Below the pieces are notes generated by a model, which was not told the DNA's origin, made no database searches, and worked only from the letters and a program-made list of their open reading frames with translations. The position numbers and the translations under genes were made by a program. A stretch of 64,000 nt of DNA from Stenotrophomonas sp. BIO128-Bstrain (GTDB lineage: Bacteria; Pseudomonadota; Gammaproteobacteria; Xanthomonadales; Xanthomonadaceae), in NCBI RefSeq assembly GCF_030128875.1, contig NZ_CP124620.1:2666001-2730000 (forward strand), given 5' to 3'. Each line of letters begins with the position of its first letter. Position 1 is the first letter of the stretch. Below are positions 15,000 to 23,845 of the stretch, in pieces.

Positions 15000-15509
15000 A
15001 TGAGACAGATCTTCAACAGCCAGCGCGTGGAAACCGTCGAAGGCGTGGCCCAGCTGCTGCGCGACGCCGGCATTGAAGTGCGCATCACCAACGGGCGCTC
15101 GTACCACAGCAAGCGCGGCAGCCAGTTCAGCTATCTGGACAAGGAAAAGGCCACGACCCATCCGACCCTGTGGGTGGTGCATGCCGACGACCAGCCGCGC
15201 GCCCGCGAGATCCTGCGTGATGCGCGCCTGCTGGAAACCACCCGCCGCGACCACCCGACCGCGCAGTTCGCGTTCCGCGACGAGGTCGCCCAGGCCGACG
15301 CCCCGCGCAACTGGGCCTGGCGCATCCGCATCGGCCTGCTGCTGGTGATCGCTGCCGTGGCGATGGTGGTGGTCATGCGCCACCGCGGCGCGCCGGTGGT
15401 GGCGCCCGCCCCGGCACCGGTGACCCAGCCGGCCTCGACGCCGACCGCACCGGCGGCCACCCCACCGGAAGAAGAGGAAGTGCGGGTCCGGATCCAGCCC
15501 ACCGAATAA
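15000..15509 (+). CDS. DUF2007-type membrane-anchored protein
   Basis: The 169-residue product has an N-terminal DUF2007-like domain (putative signal-transducing fold, residues ~1-75, with the VETVEGVAQLLRDAGIEVRI pattern). One transmembrane helix follows (LLLVIAAVAMVVVM, near residue 113), then a Pro/Ala/Thr-rich tail ending in an acidic stretch. Related xanthomonad proteins have been labelled pathogenicity-like, but no biochemical role is established. The ATG lies one base past the tesB stop, so it is the second gene of that operon. The tail probably faces the periplasm; this is inference. Confidence 0.72.
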   Translation: MRQIFNSQRVETVEGVAQLLRDAGIEVRITNGRSYHSKRGSQFSYLDKEKATTHPTLWVVHADDQPRAREILRDARLLETTRRDHPTAQFAFRDEVAQADAPRNWAWRIRIGLLLVIAAVAMVVVMRHRGAPVVAPAPAPVTQPASTPTAPAATPPEEEEVRVRIQPTE

Positions 15510-15510
15510 C

Positions 15511-15580
15511 GTAGTGCCGGCCGCTGGCCGGCTCCTCGTGCGGTTGGAAGCCTGCAGAGCCGGCCAGCGGCCGGCACGAC
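15511..15580. repeat. Inverted SMAG dimer
   Basis: Two head-to-head GTAGTGCCGGCC palindromes separated by about 25 bp can fold into a long hairpin. It follows the tesB operon by one base and may act as its transcript end or stabiliser. Confidence 0.85.
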
Positions 15581-15638
15581 CCGGTCACATCCGGGCCCGG
15601 CACGCGTCATGATGGGACCATCCCCGGGGGAGGACACC

Positions 15639-16847
15639 ATGACGCCGCATCCGCTGACCACCACGCTCGAACGCGAGCTGCCCGCCGCCGCCGGTGGCTG
15701 CCAGCAGTCCTACGGCCGCATCGTGCTGGCCTGCCAGAACACGGTCACCGCGATCGCGCTGGCGATCACCCGCGACGTGCACGCCAGTGAGGACATCGCG
15801 CAGGAGGCCTTCATCAAGGCCTGGCAGCAGCTCAACCAGCTGCACAGCCATGCCAGCTTCCTGCCATGGCTGCGCCAGATCACCCGCAACCTGGCCCGCG
15901 ACTGGCTGCGCGCCAACCGCGGCCGTCCGCTCTCCGGCGAAGCCGCCGAAATCGCCATCAACATGGCCGCCGACCCCAGCCCGAGCGCCCCGGAGCACCT
16001 GCAGCGGGTGGAAGAGGAACTGGCGGCCGAAGAGATCATCTCGGCGCTGCCCGAAGACAGCCGCGAGACCCTGCTGCTGTATTACCGCGAAGGCCAGAGC
16101 TCGCAGCAGGTCGCCGATCTGCTCGGCCTCAGCGATGCCGCCGTGCGCAAGCGCCTCTCGCGCGCTCGCGCCACCGTTCGCGACGAGATGATGCGCCGCT
16201 TCAGCGAGTTCGCGCGCAGCAGCGCGCCGAGTGCCGCGTTCGCCACAACGGTGGTCTCGATGGTGCTGGTCGCCGCGCCCGGTACGGCCAGTGCCGCGAT
16301 CCTGCTCGGCACTGGGCTGGGCACCAGTAAGCTCGGGCTGGGCGGTGCCAGTGTTTCCGGCGGTGCCGCCCTGGGTTCACTGAGTGCGGCAGCCAGCCAG
16401 AGCCACGTGCTGCCGCCGGATTTCGCCTGGGGTGCGATCGCCGGCAGCGTGGTCGGGGGCGTACTGGGCAGCTACCTGGGGGGCCGTTACCTGCTCTCGT
16501 ACGCCGAGAACGAGAGTGAGCGAACCGCCATCCGCGGGTTCGTGCACTACAGCACGTTCACTGCCATGCTGACGTGCGTCGCCGTCTTCGCCCTGAGCTT
16601 CCTGCCGCTTGCCTGGTACTGGCCCGTGGTGGCGTTGGCGATCGGGCTTGGCCTGATCAACTATCAGTGTCTCGTTCCGCTGCAGCGGATCATGGCCCCG
16701 ATGATCGCGCGCGATGCGGCGCGCCATGGACGCACCGGCCCGAACTGGAAGTACGAGTCGCTGTACGGCCGCAAGGCGCTGTGGGTGATGAACCTGTTCG
16801 TGGTCGGCACCATCGTCTGGGCGATGTACAGGAACGGCCGGATCTGA
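15639..16847 (+). CDS. ECF sigma factor fused to a C-terminal membrane domain
   Basis: The 402-residue protein starts at ATG 15639 behind GGGGGAGGACACC. Residues ~20-95 form sigma region 2 (SEDIAQEAFIKAWQQL...FLPWLRQITRNLARDWLR). Residues ~130-180 form region 4 (LPEDSRETLLLYYREGQS, then DAAVRKRLSRARATVRDEM). The rest is hydrophobic: segments near residues 200, 275, 305, 330 and 380, with a glycine-rich linker. An ordinary ECF factor is ~180-200 residues and is held by a separate anti-sigma factor; no such gene follows here. The membrane half may therefore hold the sigma domain in cis. Its signal and regulon are unknown. Confidence 0.85.
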   Translation: MTPHPLTTTLERELPAAAGGCQQSYGRIVLACQNTVTAIALAITRDVHASEDIAQEAFIKAWQQLNQLHSHASFLPWLRQITRNLARDWLRANRGRPLSGEAAEIAINMAADPSPSAPEHLQRVEEELAAEEIISALPEDSRETLLLYYREGQSSQQVADLLGLSDAAVRKRLSRARATVRDEMMRRFSEFARSSAPSAAFATTVVSMVLVAAPGTASAAILLGTGLGTSKLGLGGASVSGGAALGSLSAAASQSHVLPPDFAWGAIAGSVVGGVLGSYLGGRYLLSYAENESERTAIRGFVHYSTFTAMLTCVAVFALSFLPLAWYWPVVALAIGLGLINYQCLVPLQRIMAPMIARDAARHGRTGPNWKYESLYGRKALWVMNLFVVGTIVWAMYRNGRI

Positions 16848-16853
16848 CACAGA

Positions 16854-16880
16854 AAAGCGCCGGTCGATGACCGGCGCTTT
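16854..16880. terminator. Bidirectional terminator
   Basis: A 12-bp perfect stem (AAAGCGCCGGTC/GACCGGCGCTTT) with loop GAT sits between two convergent genes and has A/T runs on both sides. Confidence 0.85.
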
Positions 16881-16906
16881 CGTCCTGCGCAGCTTCAGCG
16901 GGATGC

Positions 16907-17512
16907 TTACTTCGCCGCCGGTGCCTTCGGCGCCATCGGCGGCTTGCCGTCGCGGTGCTTGCCATCGCGATGATCGCCACGCGGGCCACCGAACGGGCCC
17001 TTGGCTGCATCGAACTCGGCCTTGCTCAGCTGGCCGTCCTTGTTGGTGTCGGCCGCGGCGAACCAGGCGTCACGATGCTGCTTCATGCGCAGCTCGCGGT
17101 CGGCCTTGTCCAGGTAGCCATCCTTGTTGACGTCCATCTCATCGAAGCGCGCGGCCAGGCGCGGATCGGCCTTGGCTTCCTCACGGCTGATGCGGCCATC
17201 CTTGTTGGTGTCCAGCTTGGCCATCCAGTCGCCATGGCCACCCGGGCCACGCCCGTGGCGCTTGCCGTGCCCGCGCGGCAGTTCCTCGCGGGAGAGCTTG
17301 CCGTCCTTGTTGGTGTCCAGGGTGTCGAACTGCGCGGCCAGGCGCGGGGCCTTCGCCGCTTCGGTGCGGTCGATGAAGCCATCGCCATTGGTATCCAGCT
17401 TGGCGCGGGCAGGCTTGTCGCCGGCGACGGGGGTATCGGCGGCGACCGCCAGGCCGGCAGCACCGGTGGACAGCAGCAGGGCCAGCAGCAGGAGGGATTT
17501 GCGGTTGCGCAT
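16907..17512 (-). CDS. Exported EF-hand calcium-binding protein
   Basis: The 201-residue protein has a signal peptide (LLLLALLLSTGAAGLAVAAD, start ATG 17512). Five canonical 12-residue EF-hand loops follow: DTNGDGFIDRTE, DTNKDGKLSREE, DTNKDGRISREE, DVNKDGYLDKAD and DTNKDGQLSKAE. Between loops two and three is a Gly/His/Arg-rich patch (HGKRHGRGPGGHGD), and the C-terminal tail is also His/Lys/Asp rich. It probably binds calcium in the periplasm or outside the cell. The partner and role are unknown. Confidence 0.85.
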   Translation of the reverse strand: MRNRKSLLLLALLLSTGAAGLAVAADTPVAGDKPARAKLDTNGDGFIDRTEAAKAPRLAAQFDTLDTNKDGKLSREELPRGHGKRHGRGPGGHGDWMAKLDTNKDGRISREEAKADPRLAARFDEMDVNKDGYLDKADRELRMKQHRDAWFAAADTNKDGQLSKAEFDAAKGPFGGPRGDHRDGKHRDGKPPMAPKAPAAK

Positions 17513-17666
17513 GGGTAACTCCGGTTCGTAAGGGGTTCTGCGTGTGGTGCATGGCACCCACACCGGTAACAACGCGTGGACGCCAGCAGCGTTGACAGCC
17601 CGGCCGGCCACATTCATTTGGCAGACAGTCGTGCCGGCTGCGACGGCACGGGGCTATGCTGTGGGC

Positions 17667-18422
17667 ATGGCAATACACGGCGACCGCGACGACGAGCTGC
17701 GACTGTTCCAGACCGGCGACCACCCCTGTGGCTACTGGCCGGAACGGGCCGCACGCGATCTGGTGCTCGATCCCAACGATCCTCGCCTGGGCACGCTGTA
17801 CCCGATGGCGCTGGGCTGGGGCTTCCGCCGCTCCGGCGATCTGGTCTACCGCCCACACTGCGCCGACTGCCACGCCTGCGTGGCCGTGCGCATCCCCGTG
17901 GCCCGCTTCGCGCCGGACCGCAGCCAGCGCCGCTGCCTGGCCCGCAATGCGGACCTGGAAGTGCGCATCGTCGCGGCCGAGCAGACCGACGAGCAGTTCG
18001 CGCTGTACCACCGCTACCTCACCCACCGCCACGCGCAGGGCGGCATGGACGAGCACGGCCCGCACGAGTTCGACCAGTTCCTGATCGGGCGCTGGTCGCA
18101 GGGCCGCTTCATCGAGATCCGCGGCCCGGCCGCGGACGGCCACCGCGGCCCCCTGCTCGCGGTCGCCGTGACCGATGTGACCCCGCAGGGGCTCTCGGCG
18201 GTCTATACCTTCTTCGACCCGGACCAAGCCCATCGCGGCCTGGGCACCTTCGCGATCCTGCAGCAGATCGCCTGGGCCCAGCGCGAGCAGCTGCCGCACC
18301 TGTACCTGGGTTACTGGATCCGCGACCACCGCAAAATGGACTACAAGCGACGGTTCCGCCCGCTGGAGGCCTACGATGGGCGCCGCTGGCACGCCTTCGA
18401 TGACGAACGGGACGGCCGCTGA
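17667..18422 (+). CDS. bpt: Aspartate/glutamate leucyltransferase
   Basis: Transfers leucine from tRNA to proteins beginning with Asp or Glu, marking them for ClpS/ClpAP (bacterial N-end rule). It has 251 residues. The N-terminal [18 protein letters not shown] and the cluster [18 protein letters not shown] match the family. The C-terminal GNAT-like half has YTFFDPD and [18 protein letters not shown]. The start is ATG at 17667 ([14 protein letters not shown]). It is divergent from the EF-hand gene. Confidence 0.93.
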   Translation: MAIHGDRDDELRLFQTGDHPCGYWPERAARDLVLDPNDPRLGTLYPMALGWGFRRSGDLVYRPHCADCHACVAVRIPVARFAPDRSQRRCLARNADLEVRIVAAEQTDEQFALYHRYLTHRHAQGGMDEHGPHEFDQFLIGRWSQGRFIEIRGPAADGHRGPLLAVAVTDVTPQGLSAVYTFFDPDQAHRGLGTFAILQQIAWAQREQLPHLYLGYWIRDHRKMDYKRRFRPLEAYDGRRWHAFDDERDGR

Positions 18423-18459
18423 CGCAACACTGACACCGTGCCGGGTGCAAAATAGGCGG

Positions 18460-19665
18460 ATGAAAGCCCATCCCCTGATCCTTGCCCTGGCCCTGCTCTG
18501 CGGCGCCTGCGCACAGACCCCTGCCAAGACCGCCGCCATGCCGGAGACTGCTTCCGCACCGCTGCGGATCGCCACCTACAACACCTCCCTGTACAGCGAC
18601 GAGACCGGCGGCCTGATCGCCGAGCTCGAAGGCGACAGCGAACACGCGCGCAAGATCGCCGCCGTCCTGCAGCAGGTCCGCCCGGATCTGGTGCTGCTCA
18701 ACGAGTTCGACTACGACGACGCCCACCGCGCCGCCGACCTGTTCCAGCAGCGCTACCTGGAAGCCGCCCAGCCCGGCGGTGGCGAGCCGCTGCACTACGC
18801 TTACCGCTACCTCGCCCCGGTCAACACCGGCGTGCAGAGCGGCCTGGACCTGGACAACAACGGCGAGATCGGCGGCGAAGGCCGCGCCCGTGGCAACGAT
18901 GCCTGGGGCTACGGCCTGCACCCGGGCCAGTACGGCATGCTGGTGCTGTCGCGCTACCCGATCGACGCGGCCAAGGTCCGCAGCTTCCAGCTGCTGAAGT
19001 GGAGCACCATGCCCGGCGCGCTGCGCCCGATCGATCCGCGCACCGGTAAATCCTTCTACAACGACCACGTCTGGTCGCAGCTGCGCCTGTCCTCCAAGTC
19101 GCATTGGGACGTGCCGGTGAACACCCCGAACGGCACCGTACACGCCCTGGTCTCGCACCCGACCCCGCCGGTCTTCGACGGCCCGGAAAAGCGCAACGCC
19201 GCCCGCAACCACGACGAACTGCGCCTGTGGCAGGACTACCTCAAGGACCGCGACACGTCCTGGCTGTGCGATGACCGTGGCCACTGTGGCGGCCTTCCGC
19301 AGGACGCGCGCTTCGTCATCCTCGGCGACCTCAACAACGACCCGGTCGACGGCGACGGCCGCCACGAGGCCATCGTCGAACTGATCGAAAACCCGCGTGT
19401 CCTGCGCTACCCCACCCCGCGCAGCGTCGGCGCCGAACAGACCAGCCTGGCGTACGCCGAGAAAGGCATCGTCCGCAAGGGCGCCCCCTTCCATGCCACC
19501 GGTGACTTCGGCCCGAAATCCGGCACCATGCGCCTGGACTACGTGCTGCCCTCGGTCGGCTTCAGCTACCTCGGCAGCGGCGTGTTCTGGCCGTCCAATG
19601 ACAGCCCGGAAGCAAAAATCGCCGACGGCAGCGACCACCACCTCGTGTGGGTCGACCTGAAGTAA
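18460..19665 (+). CDS. Exported endonuclease/exonuclease/phosphatase-family lipoprotein
   Basis: The 401-residue protein has a lipoprotein signal (ALALLCGACAQ; lipidated Cys near residue 18). The mature EEP domain begins with LRIATYNTSLY and has NEFDYDD (catalytic Glu), LGDLNNDPVDG (Asp/Asn) and the C-terminal GSDHHLVW (Asp-His). An insert resembling a calcium loop (DLDNNGEIGGEG) lies near residue 130. It is probably a periplasmic or surface phosphodiesterase or phosphatase; the substrate is unknown. It follows bpt by 37 bp and ends at a strong terminator. Confidence 0.82.
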   Translation: MKAHPLILALALLCGACAQTPAKTAAMPETASAPLRIATYNTSLYSDETGGLIAELEGDSEHARKIAAVLQQVRPDLVLLNEFDYDDAHRAADLFQQRYLEAAQPGGGEPLHYAYRYLAPVNTGVQSGLDLDNNGEIGGEGRARGNDAWGYGLHPGQYGMLVLSRYPIDAAKVRSFQLLKWSTMPGALRPIDPRTGKSFYNDHVWSQLRLSSKSHWDVPVNTPNGTVHALVSHPTPPVFDGPEKRNAARNHDELRLWQDYLKDRDTSWLCDDRGHCGGLPQDARFVILGDLNNDPVDGDGRHEAIVELIENPRVLRYPTPRSVGAEQTSLAYAEKGIVRKGAPFHATGDFGPKSGTMRLDYVLPSVGFSYLGSGVFWPSNDSPEAKIADGSDHHLVWVDLK

Positions 19666-19684
19666 GGCCCGCGTCGCTCTTAAC

Positions 19685-19716
19685 AAAAAAACGGCGAGCC
19701 AAGGCTCGCCGTTTTT
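19685..19716. terminator. Strong bidirectional terminator
   Basis: Stem ACGGCGAGCC/GGCTCGCCGT with a two-base loop, flanked by seven A and five T. It serves the EEP lipoprotein on the plus strand and probably purT on the minus strand, although it is ~100 bp from the purT stop. Confidence 0.9.
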
Positions 19717-19814
19717 CGTTTGCTCCGCTGTTCGAACCGCGCAACCGACCTTCCACGAGGAGGTGATCGGGCAGACCGATCACCTCACACCGGCCGCACC
19801 CAAGGCGCCCTGCC

Positions 19815-21002
19815 TCACGACCGCAACTCGATCCCGATCGCCTCAGCCGCCTCACGCGCGATCTTCCGCGCCTCATCGATGTCCGCCCCCCGCGCCAGCG
19901 TCACCCCGACCCGGCGATGCCCATGCACGCTCGGCTTGCCGAACAGACGCAGTGCCGAATCCGGATGCACCAGCGCCGCGGCCACGTTGCTGAAGAACGG
20001 GACACCCTCGCCGTGTGCCAACAGCGCGCACGAGGCCGACGGACCGCTCTGGCGGATCACCGGAATCGGCAGCCCCAGGATCGCGCGCGCATGCAGCGCG
20101 AACTCACTGAGCTCCTGCGAAACCAACGTCACCAGACCGGTGTCATGCGGACGCGGCGACACCTCGCTGAACCACACCTCGTCGCCCTTCACGAACAACT
20201 CGACCCCGAACAGACCCCAGCCGCCCAGCTCATCGGTGATCGCCTGCGAGATCTCCTCGGCCCGTGCCAGGGCACGCGGCGACATCGGCTGCGGCTGCCA
20301 GCTCTCGCGGTAATCCCCGTCCTTCTGCCAATGGCCGATCGGGGCACAGAACGACGTGCCACCGGCATGGCGCACGGTCAGCAGCGTGATCTCGTACTCG
20401 AAGTCGATGAACCCTTCCACGATGCAGCGCCCGGCCCCGGCACGGCCGCCGGTCTGCGCGTACTCCCAGGCCGGGGCGATGTCCGCCTCGCTGCGCAGCG
20501 TGCTCTGGCCCTTGCCCGAGGAGGACATCACCGGCTTGACCACGCACGGCAGCCCGATCGCCGCCACGGCGGCACGGTACTCGGCATCGGTATCCACGAA
20601 GCGGTACGGCGAGGTCGGCAGGCCCAGCGTCTCGGCGGCCAGACGGCGGATGCCCTCACGGTCCATGGTCAGGCGCGCGGCACGCGCGGTCGGCACGACC
20701 CGCAGGCCCTGCTCCTGTTCCAGTTGCACCAGTGTCTCGGTGTGGATCGCCTCGATCTCCGGCACCACCAGGTGCGGCTTCTCCTGCGCGATCAGCGCGC
20801 GCAGCGCCATCGCGTCGAGCATGTCGATCACGTGCGAGCGGTGCGCCACCTGCATCGCCGGGGCATCGGCATAACGGTCGGCGGCGATCACCTCCACCCC
20901 CAGCCGCTGCAGTTCGATGGCGACCTCCTTGCCAAGTTCACCGGACCCCAGCAGCAGCACACGGGTGGCGGAAGGAGACAGCGGCGTACCGAGCGTGGAC
21001 AT
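19815..21002 (-). CDS. purT: Formate-dependent phosphoribosylglycinamide formyltransferase
   Basis: Folate-independent third step of purine synthesis: ATP and formate convert GAR to FGAR. It has 395 residues and an ATP-grasp fold. The N-terminal [21 protein letters not shown] and [17 protein letters not shown] precede the ATP site [14 protein letters not shown]. Metal and substrate residues lie in [24 protein letters not shown]. The start is ATG at 21002 ([19 protein letters not shown]). Single-gene unit. Confidence 0.97.
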   Translation of the reverse strand: MSTLGTPLSPSATRVLLLGSGELGKEVAIELQRLGVEVIAADRYADAPAMQVAHRSHVIDMLDAMALRALIAQEKPHLVVPEIEAIHTETLVQLEQEQGLRVVPTARAARLTMDREGIRRLAAETLGLPTSPYRFVDTDAEYRAAVAAIGLPCVVKPVMSSSGKGQSTLRSEADIAPAWEYAQTGGRAGAGRCIVEGFIDFEYEITLLTVRHAGGTSFCAPIGHWQKDGDYRESWQPQPMSPRALARAEEISQAITDELGGWGLFGVELFVKGDEVWFSEVSPRPHDTGLVTLVSQELSEFALHARAILGLPIPVIRQSGPSASCALLAHGEGVPFFSNVAAALVHPDSALRLFGKPSVHGHRRVGVTLARGADIDEARKIAREAAEAIGIELRS

Positions 21003-21086
21003 GGCGGTGTTCCGGGCAACAGAGACGGGAGGGCATTCTAGCCGCTGCGGCCGCCCCATGGCCGGCTGGCCCGGCACTTGCGGACT

Positions 21087-21103
21087 GATATCAATTTGAT
21101 ATC
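21087..21103. promoter_or_regulatory. Perfect palindrome in the SPFH operon promoter
   Basis: GATATCA-ATT-TGATATC, two perfect 7-bp arms around three bases. It lies 30 bp before the SPFH start. A -10-like TATCAA follows at 21109-21114, so the palindrome would cover the -35/spacer. Good candidate operator; the ribbon-helix-helix protein encoded two genes later is the obvious candidate regulator (inference). Confidence 0.55.
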
Positions 21104-21133
21104 GTCCTATCAACTACCCAAGGACGCCCTGCC

Positions 21134-22003
21134 ATGAAAGAGAAGTCGATCCGCTCGCTGTCCGGCCTGCCCTTCCTGCTGCTGGTGCTGGCCCTGACCG
21201 CGGTAGCCGTGTGGATGTTCGTGGTCGGGGTGGATAAGGGAAACCGCAACCCGGCACTGATCATCGGCAGCCTGCTGCTGGCCACCACCGCCCTGGTCAG
21301 CCTGGTCGGGCTGTATACCGTGCAGCCCAACCAGGCGGTGGTGGTCAGCCTGTTCGGCAAGTACGTCGGCACCGTGAAGGAGAACGGCCTGCGCTGGAAC
21401 AACCCGTTCTTCACCAAGGTCAAGGTGAGCCAGCGCGTGCGCAACTTCGAAAGCGGCAAGCTGAAGGTCAACGAGCTGGACGGCAGCCCGATCGAGATTG
21501 CCGCGGTGATCGTGTGGCAGGTGGTGGACGCCTCCGAGGCCGTCTACAACGTGGACGACTACGAAAGCTTCGTGCACATCCAGTCCGAATCGGCGCTGCG
21601 TGCGATGGCCACCAGCTACCCGTATGACCAGCACGAGGAGGGCCAGTTGTCGCTGCGCAGCCATGCCGCCGAGATCTCCCAGCACCTCAAGGACGAACTG
21701 GCCGAGCGCCTGGCCGATGCCGGCGTGCAGGTGATCGATGCGCGCATCAGCCACCTCGCCTACGCACCGGAAATCGCACAGGCGATGCTGCAGCGCCAGC
21801 AGGCCAACGCGGTCATTGCTGCGCGCACGCGGATCGTGGCCGGTGCGGTCGGCATGGTTGAGATGGCCCTGGCCGAACTGCAGAAGAACGGCGTGGTGCA
21901 GCTCGATGAAGAGCGCAAGGCGCACATGGTGAGCAACCTGCTGACCGTGCTGTGTTCGGACCGTGGCACCCAGCCGGTGGTCAACGCCGGTTCGCTGTAT
22001 TGA
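21134..22003 (+). CDS. SPFH/Band 7 domain membrane protein
   Basis: The 289-residue protein has two N-terminal membrane segments (residues ~12-32 and ~42-62). An SPFH/stomatin-like domain follows, starting [29 protein letters not shown]. The C-terminal part is helical (residues ~165-260) and ends near the conserved [19 protein letters not shown]. Such proteins form oligomeric scaffolds in membrane microdomains and often regulate proteases. First gene of a five-gene unit; the AAGGA ribosome-binding site is clear. A GTAG-like hairpin follows the stop. Confidence 0.85.
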   Translation: MKEKSIRSLSGLPFLLLVLALTAVAVWMFVVGVDKGNRNPALIIGSLLLATTALVSLVGLYTVQPNQAVVVSLFGKYVGTVKENGLRWNNPFFTKVKVSQRVRNFESGKLKVNELDGSPIEIAAVIVWQVVDASEAVYNVDDYESFVHIQSESALRAMATSYPYDQHEEGQLSLRSHAAEISQHLKDELAERLADAGVQVIDARISHLAYAPEIAQAMLQRQQANAVIAARTRIVAGAVGMVEMALAELQKNGVVQLDEERKAHMVSNLLTVLCSDRGTQPVVNAGSLY

Positions 22004-22011
22004 TGCACCCA

Positions 22012-22037
22012 CGTGCCGACCCAGGGTCGGCACTTAC
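22012..22037. repeat. GTAG-like palindrome
   Basis: Arms CGTGCCGACC and GGTCGGCACTTAC, between the SPFH and ribbon-helix-helix genes. It could cause partial termination or stabilise the upstream mRNA. Confidence 0.6.
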
Positions 22038-22090
22038 CAACGCAGCCCGGCGCCGAGGGGACGGCACGGGGTGTGGATAAAGGACCCCGC

Positions 22091-22270
22091 ATGACCGAAA
22101 AGAAAGCGTACCCGCTGCGTATCAATGCCGACGTCCTGGCGGCGGCGCAGCGCTGGGCCGACGACGAGCTGCGCAGCCTCAACGCGCAGATCGAATACGT
22201 GCTGCGCGATGCGCTGCGCAAGGCCGGACGCCTTCCCAGACCCACCACCGACAAGGAGAGCAAGTCATGA
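22091..22270 (+). CDS. Arc-type ribbon-helix-helix protein
   Basis: The 59-residue protein fits an Arc/MetJ fold: beta strand [12 protein letters not shown], helix [16 protein letters not shown], helix [15 protein letters not shown]. Such dimers bind palindromic DNA. The start is ATG at 22091; the stop overlaps the next ATG (ATGA). It may autoregulate this operon through the 21087-21103 palindrome. Arc-type proteins are also antitoxins, but no toxin fold is evident next to it. Confidence 0.78.
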   Translation: MTEKKAYPLRINADVLAAAQRWADDELRSLNAQIEYVLRDALRKAGRLPRPTTDKESKS

Positions 22271-22455
22271 GCAAGCGCTGGAACTACCTGACCATTGAGG
22301 TGAAGCCGAACCTGATGGGAATCGTCAACGCCGAGCAGATCCAGCAGGAACTGACCAGGCAGGGCCAACTGGGCTGGGAGCTGGTCAACGCGATCAGCCT
22401 GGTGTCGGCACCTCCGTTCACGACGTCGGTGCTGATCTTCAAGAAGGAGGCATGA
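22267..22455 (+). CDS. DUF4177-type small protein
   Basis: The 62-residue product matches the DUF4177 pattern: an N-terminal WNYLTIEV strand, the middle [18 protein letters not shown] and a final LIFKKE. The function of the family is unknown. It overlaps the RHH gene by four bases and is followed one base later by the next start, so all are translated from one mRNA. Confidence 0.75.
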   Translation: MSKRWNYLTIEVKPNLMGIVNAEQIQQELTRQGQLGWELVNAISLVSAPPFTTSVLIFKKEA

Positions 22456-22456
22456 G

Positions 22457-22999
22457 GTGAGTGCACTTCACCGCTTCGACGTCGCCCCATCGCCGGCCTG
22501 GCGGTTGCTGTGGTTGTGGGTTCCGCTGCTGCTGGTCGCTGGCGTGATGGTGGGCACCGCGCTGGATGCACCGGAGCGCTCGCACACCGAACTGTTCATC
22601 ACCCTGCCGTTCCTGGCGGTGCTGGCCGCGGCGCTGACCTGGGCGTACACCCGCCGCAGCATCGTGCTGCACCAGGACACGCTGGAGGTGCAGTCGACCT
22701 TCTACCGCAAGCGCGTGCCGGTGAGCGCCATGCGCCTGGATGAGGCGCGCATCGTCGATTTCGCCGAGCATGGCCGCTACAAGCCCACGATCAAGACCAA
22801 CGGCTACGGCATGCCCGGGTTCCAGTCCGGTCATTACCGGATGGCCGACCGCAGCAAGGCGTTCTGCCTGATCACCGACAGCAGCCGTGTGCTGCACCTG
22901 CCGCTGCGCGATGGCAGCGCCGTGCTGGTCAGCCCGGAGCGCCCACGTGCACTGCTCGATGCGCTGCAGGCGCTGGCCGGACCGCCGCGCGCGCACTAA
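22457..22999 (+). CDS. PH-like membrane protein
   Basis: The 180-residue protein has two transmembrane helices (residues ~14-34 and ~47-65). A C-terminal bacterial PH-like domain follows: [20 protein letters not shown], then LDEARIVD, then the conserved [17 protein letters not shown]. The GTG start follows an AAGGAGG ribosome-binding site that overlaps the end of the upstream gene. The role is unknown; bacterial PH domains of this class usually serve as membrane-protein interaction modules. Confidence 0.75.
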   Translation: MSALHRFDVAPSPAWRLLWLWVPLLLVAGVMVGTALDAPERSHTELFITLPFLAVLAAALTWAYTRRSIVLHQDTLEVQSTFYRKRVPVSAMRLDEARIVDFAEHGRYKPTIKTNGYGMPGFQSGHYRMADRSKAFCLITDSSRVLHLPLRDGSAVLVSPERPRALLDALQALAGPPRAH

Positions 23000-23008
23000 G
23001 CTGGCCGC

Positions 23009-23818
23009 ATGCGCCGATCTCACGCCCTGCTGATCAACACCGCCGAGATCGAACTGTGGCCCGGCGGCCTGCTGCGTGCACGCGGCTCTGCCGACGCGCG
23101 CGCCCTGGCGCGCGCGCAGTGGGTACTGCGGCGCAAGCGCGATGGGCGCTACCTCGCCGTCGCTACCGCCCACGGCGTGCTTCCCCTGGTGCCGCGCCTG
23201 ATGCGCGAGCCGGGCATCGAGGAGGCACTGGATGCGCTGGACCGCCAGCTGCTGGAGCACCGCCGTGGCGGCGCGCCCGATGCGGTGCTGCCCCTCAGTG
23301 GACTGCAGCATCGCCTCCAAACCCTCGGGATTGATGCCGATGCCTACGAAGCCGCGACCGGACTGGCACTGGAGGCCGAACCGGCGCAGCTGCACCTGGC
23401 CGGGTTCGACCGCTACCGTCGCCCCCTCTGGCTGCGCCGTGAGGCCGCCCGGGGCTGGCAACGACTGCGCCAGCAGGCGTCCGCCGATGGCATCGCACTG
23501 GACGCGATCTCCGGTTACCGCAGCCACGATTACCAGCTCGGCATTTTCGCGCGCAAGCGCGGCCGTGGGCTGAGCGTGGAGGACATCCTCACGGTCAACG
23601 CCGCGCCCGGGTACAGCGAACACCACAGCGGCTACGCGTTGGATATCGGCACACCGGGCGAACCGCCGGCGGAAGAATCGTTCGAGTCGACTGCCGCGTT
23701 CGCGTGGCTGGGCGAGCATGCCGGGCGCTTCGGGTTCCAGCTGAGCTACCCGCGCGACAACCCGCACGGGATCGTCTACGAACCGTGGCACTGGTGCTGG
23801 CGCAACGCCACACCGTGA
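23009..23818 (+). CDS. VanY-family D-alanyl-D-alanine carboxypeptidase
   Basis: The 269-residue product has a C-terminal peptidase M15B (VanY) domain from about residue 140. Zinc ligands and catalytic residues are visible in AISGYRSHDYQ, then SEHHSGYALDIG (SxHxxGxAxD) and EPWHW. The N-terminal ~130 residues are an accessory region I do not recognise. No clear signal peptide is seen, which is odd for a peptidoglycan enzyme; export might depend on an unrecognised start or partner. Last gene of the SPFH operon, 9 bp after the PH-like gene. Confidence 0.82.
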   Translation: MRRSHALLINTAEIELWPGGLLRARGSADARALARAQWVLRRKRDGRYLAVATAHGVLPLVPRLMREPGIEEALDALDRQLLEHRRGGAPDAVLPLSGLQHRLQTLGIDADAYEAATGLALEAEPAQLHLAGFDRYRRPLWLRREAARGWQRLRQQASADGIALDAISGYRSHDYQLGIFARKRGRGLSVEDILTVNAAPGYSEHHSGYALDIGTPGEPPAEESFESTAAFAWLGEHAGRFGFQLSYPRDNPHGIVYEPWHWCWRNATP

Positions 23819-23845
23819 CCAGGGCGGCCCACAAGGAGGAGAACC

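Noticed and set aside
17592..17597. TTGACA as -35 of bpt
   Set aside because: No -10 at a workable distance; TATGCT at 17655-17660 is too far.
22091..22455. Toxin-antitoxin pair (RHH antitoxin plus DUF4177 toxin)
   Set aside because: DUF4177 shows no toxin-like features and the pair is embedded in a larger operon; possible but unsupported.
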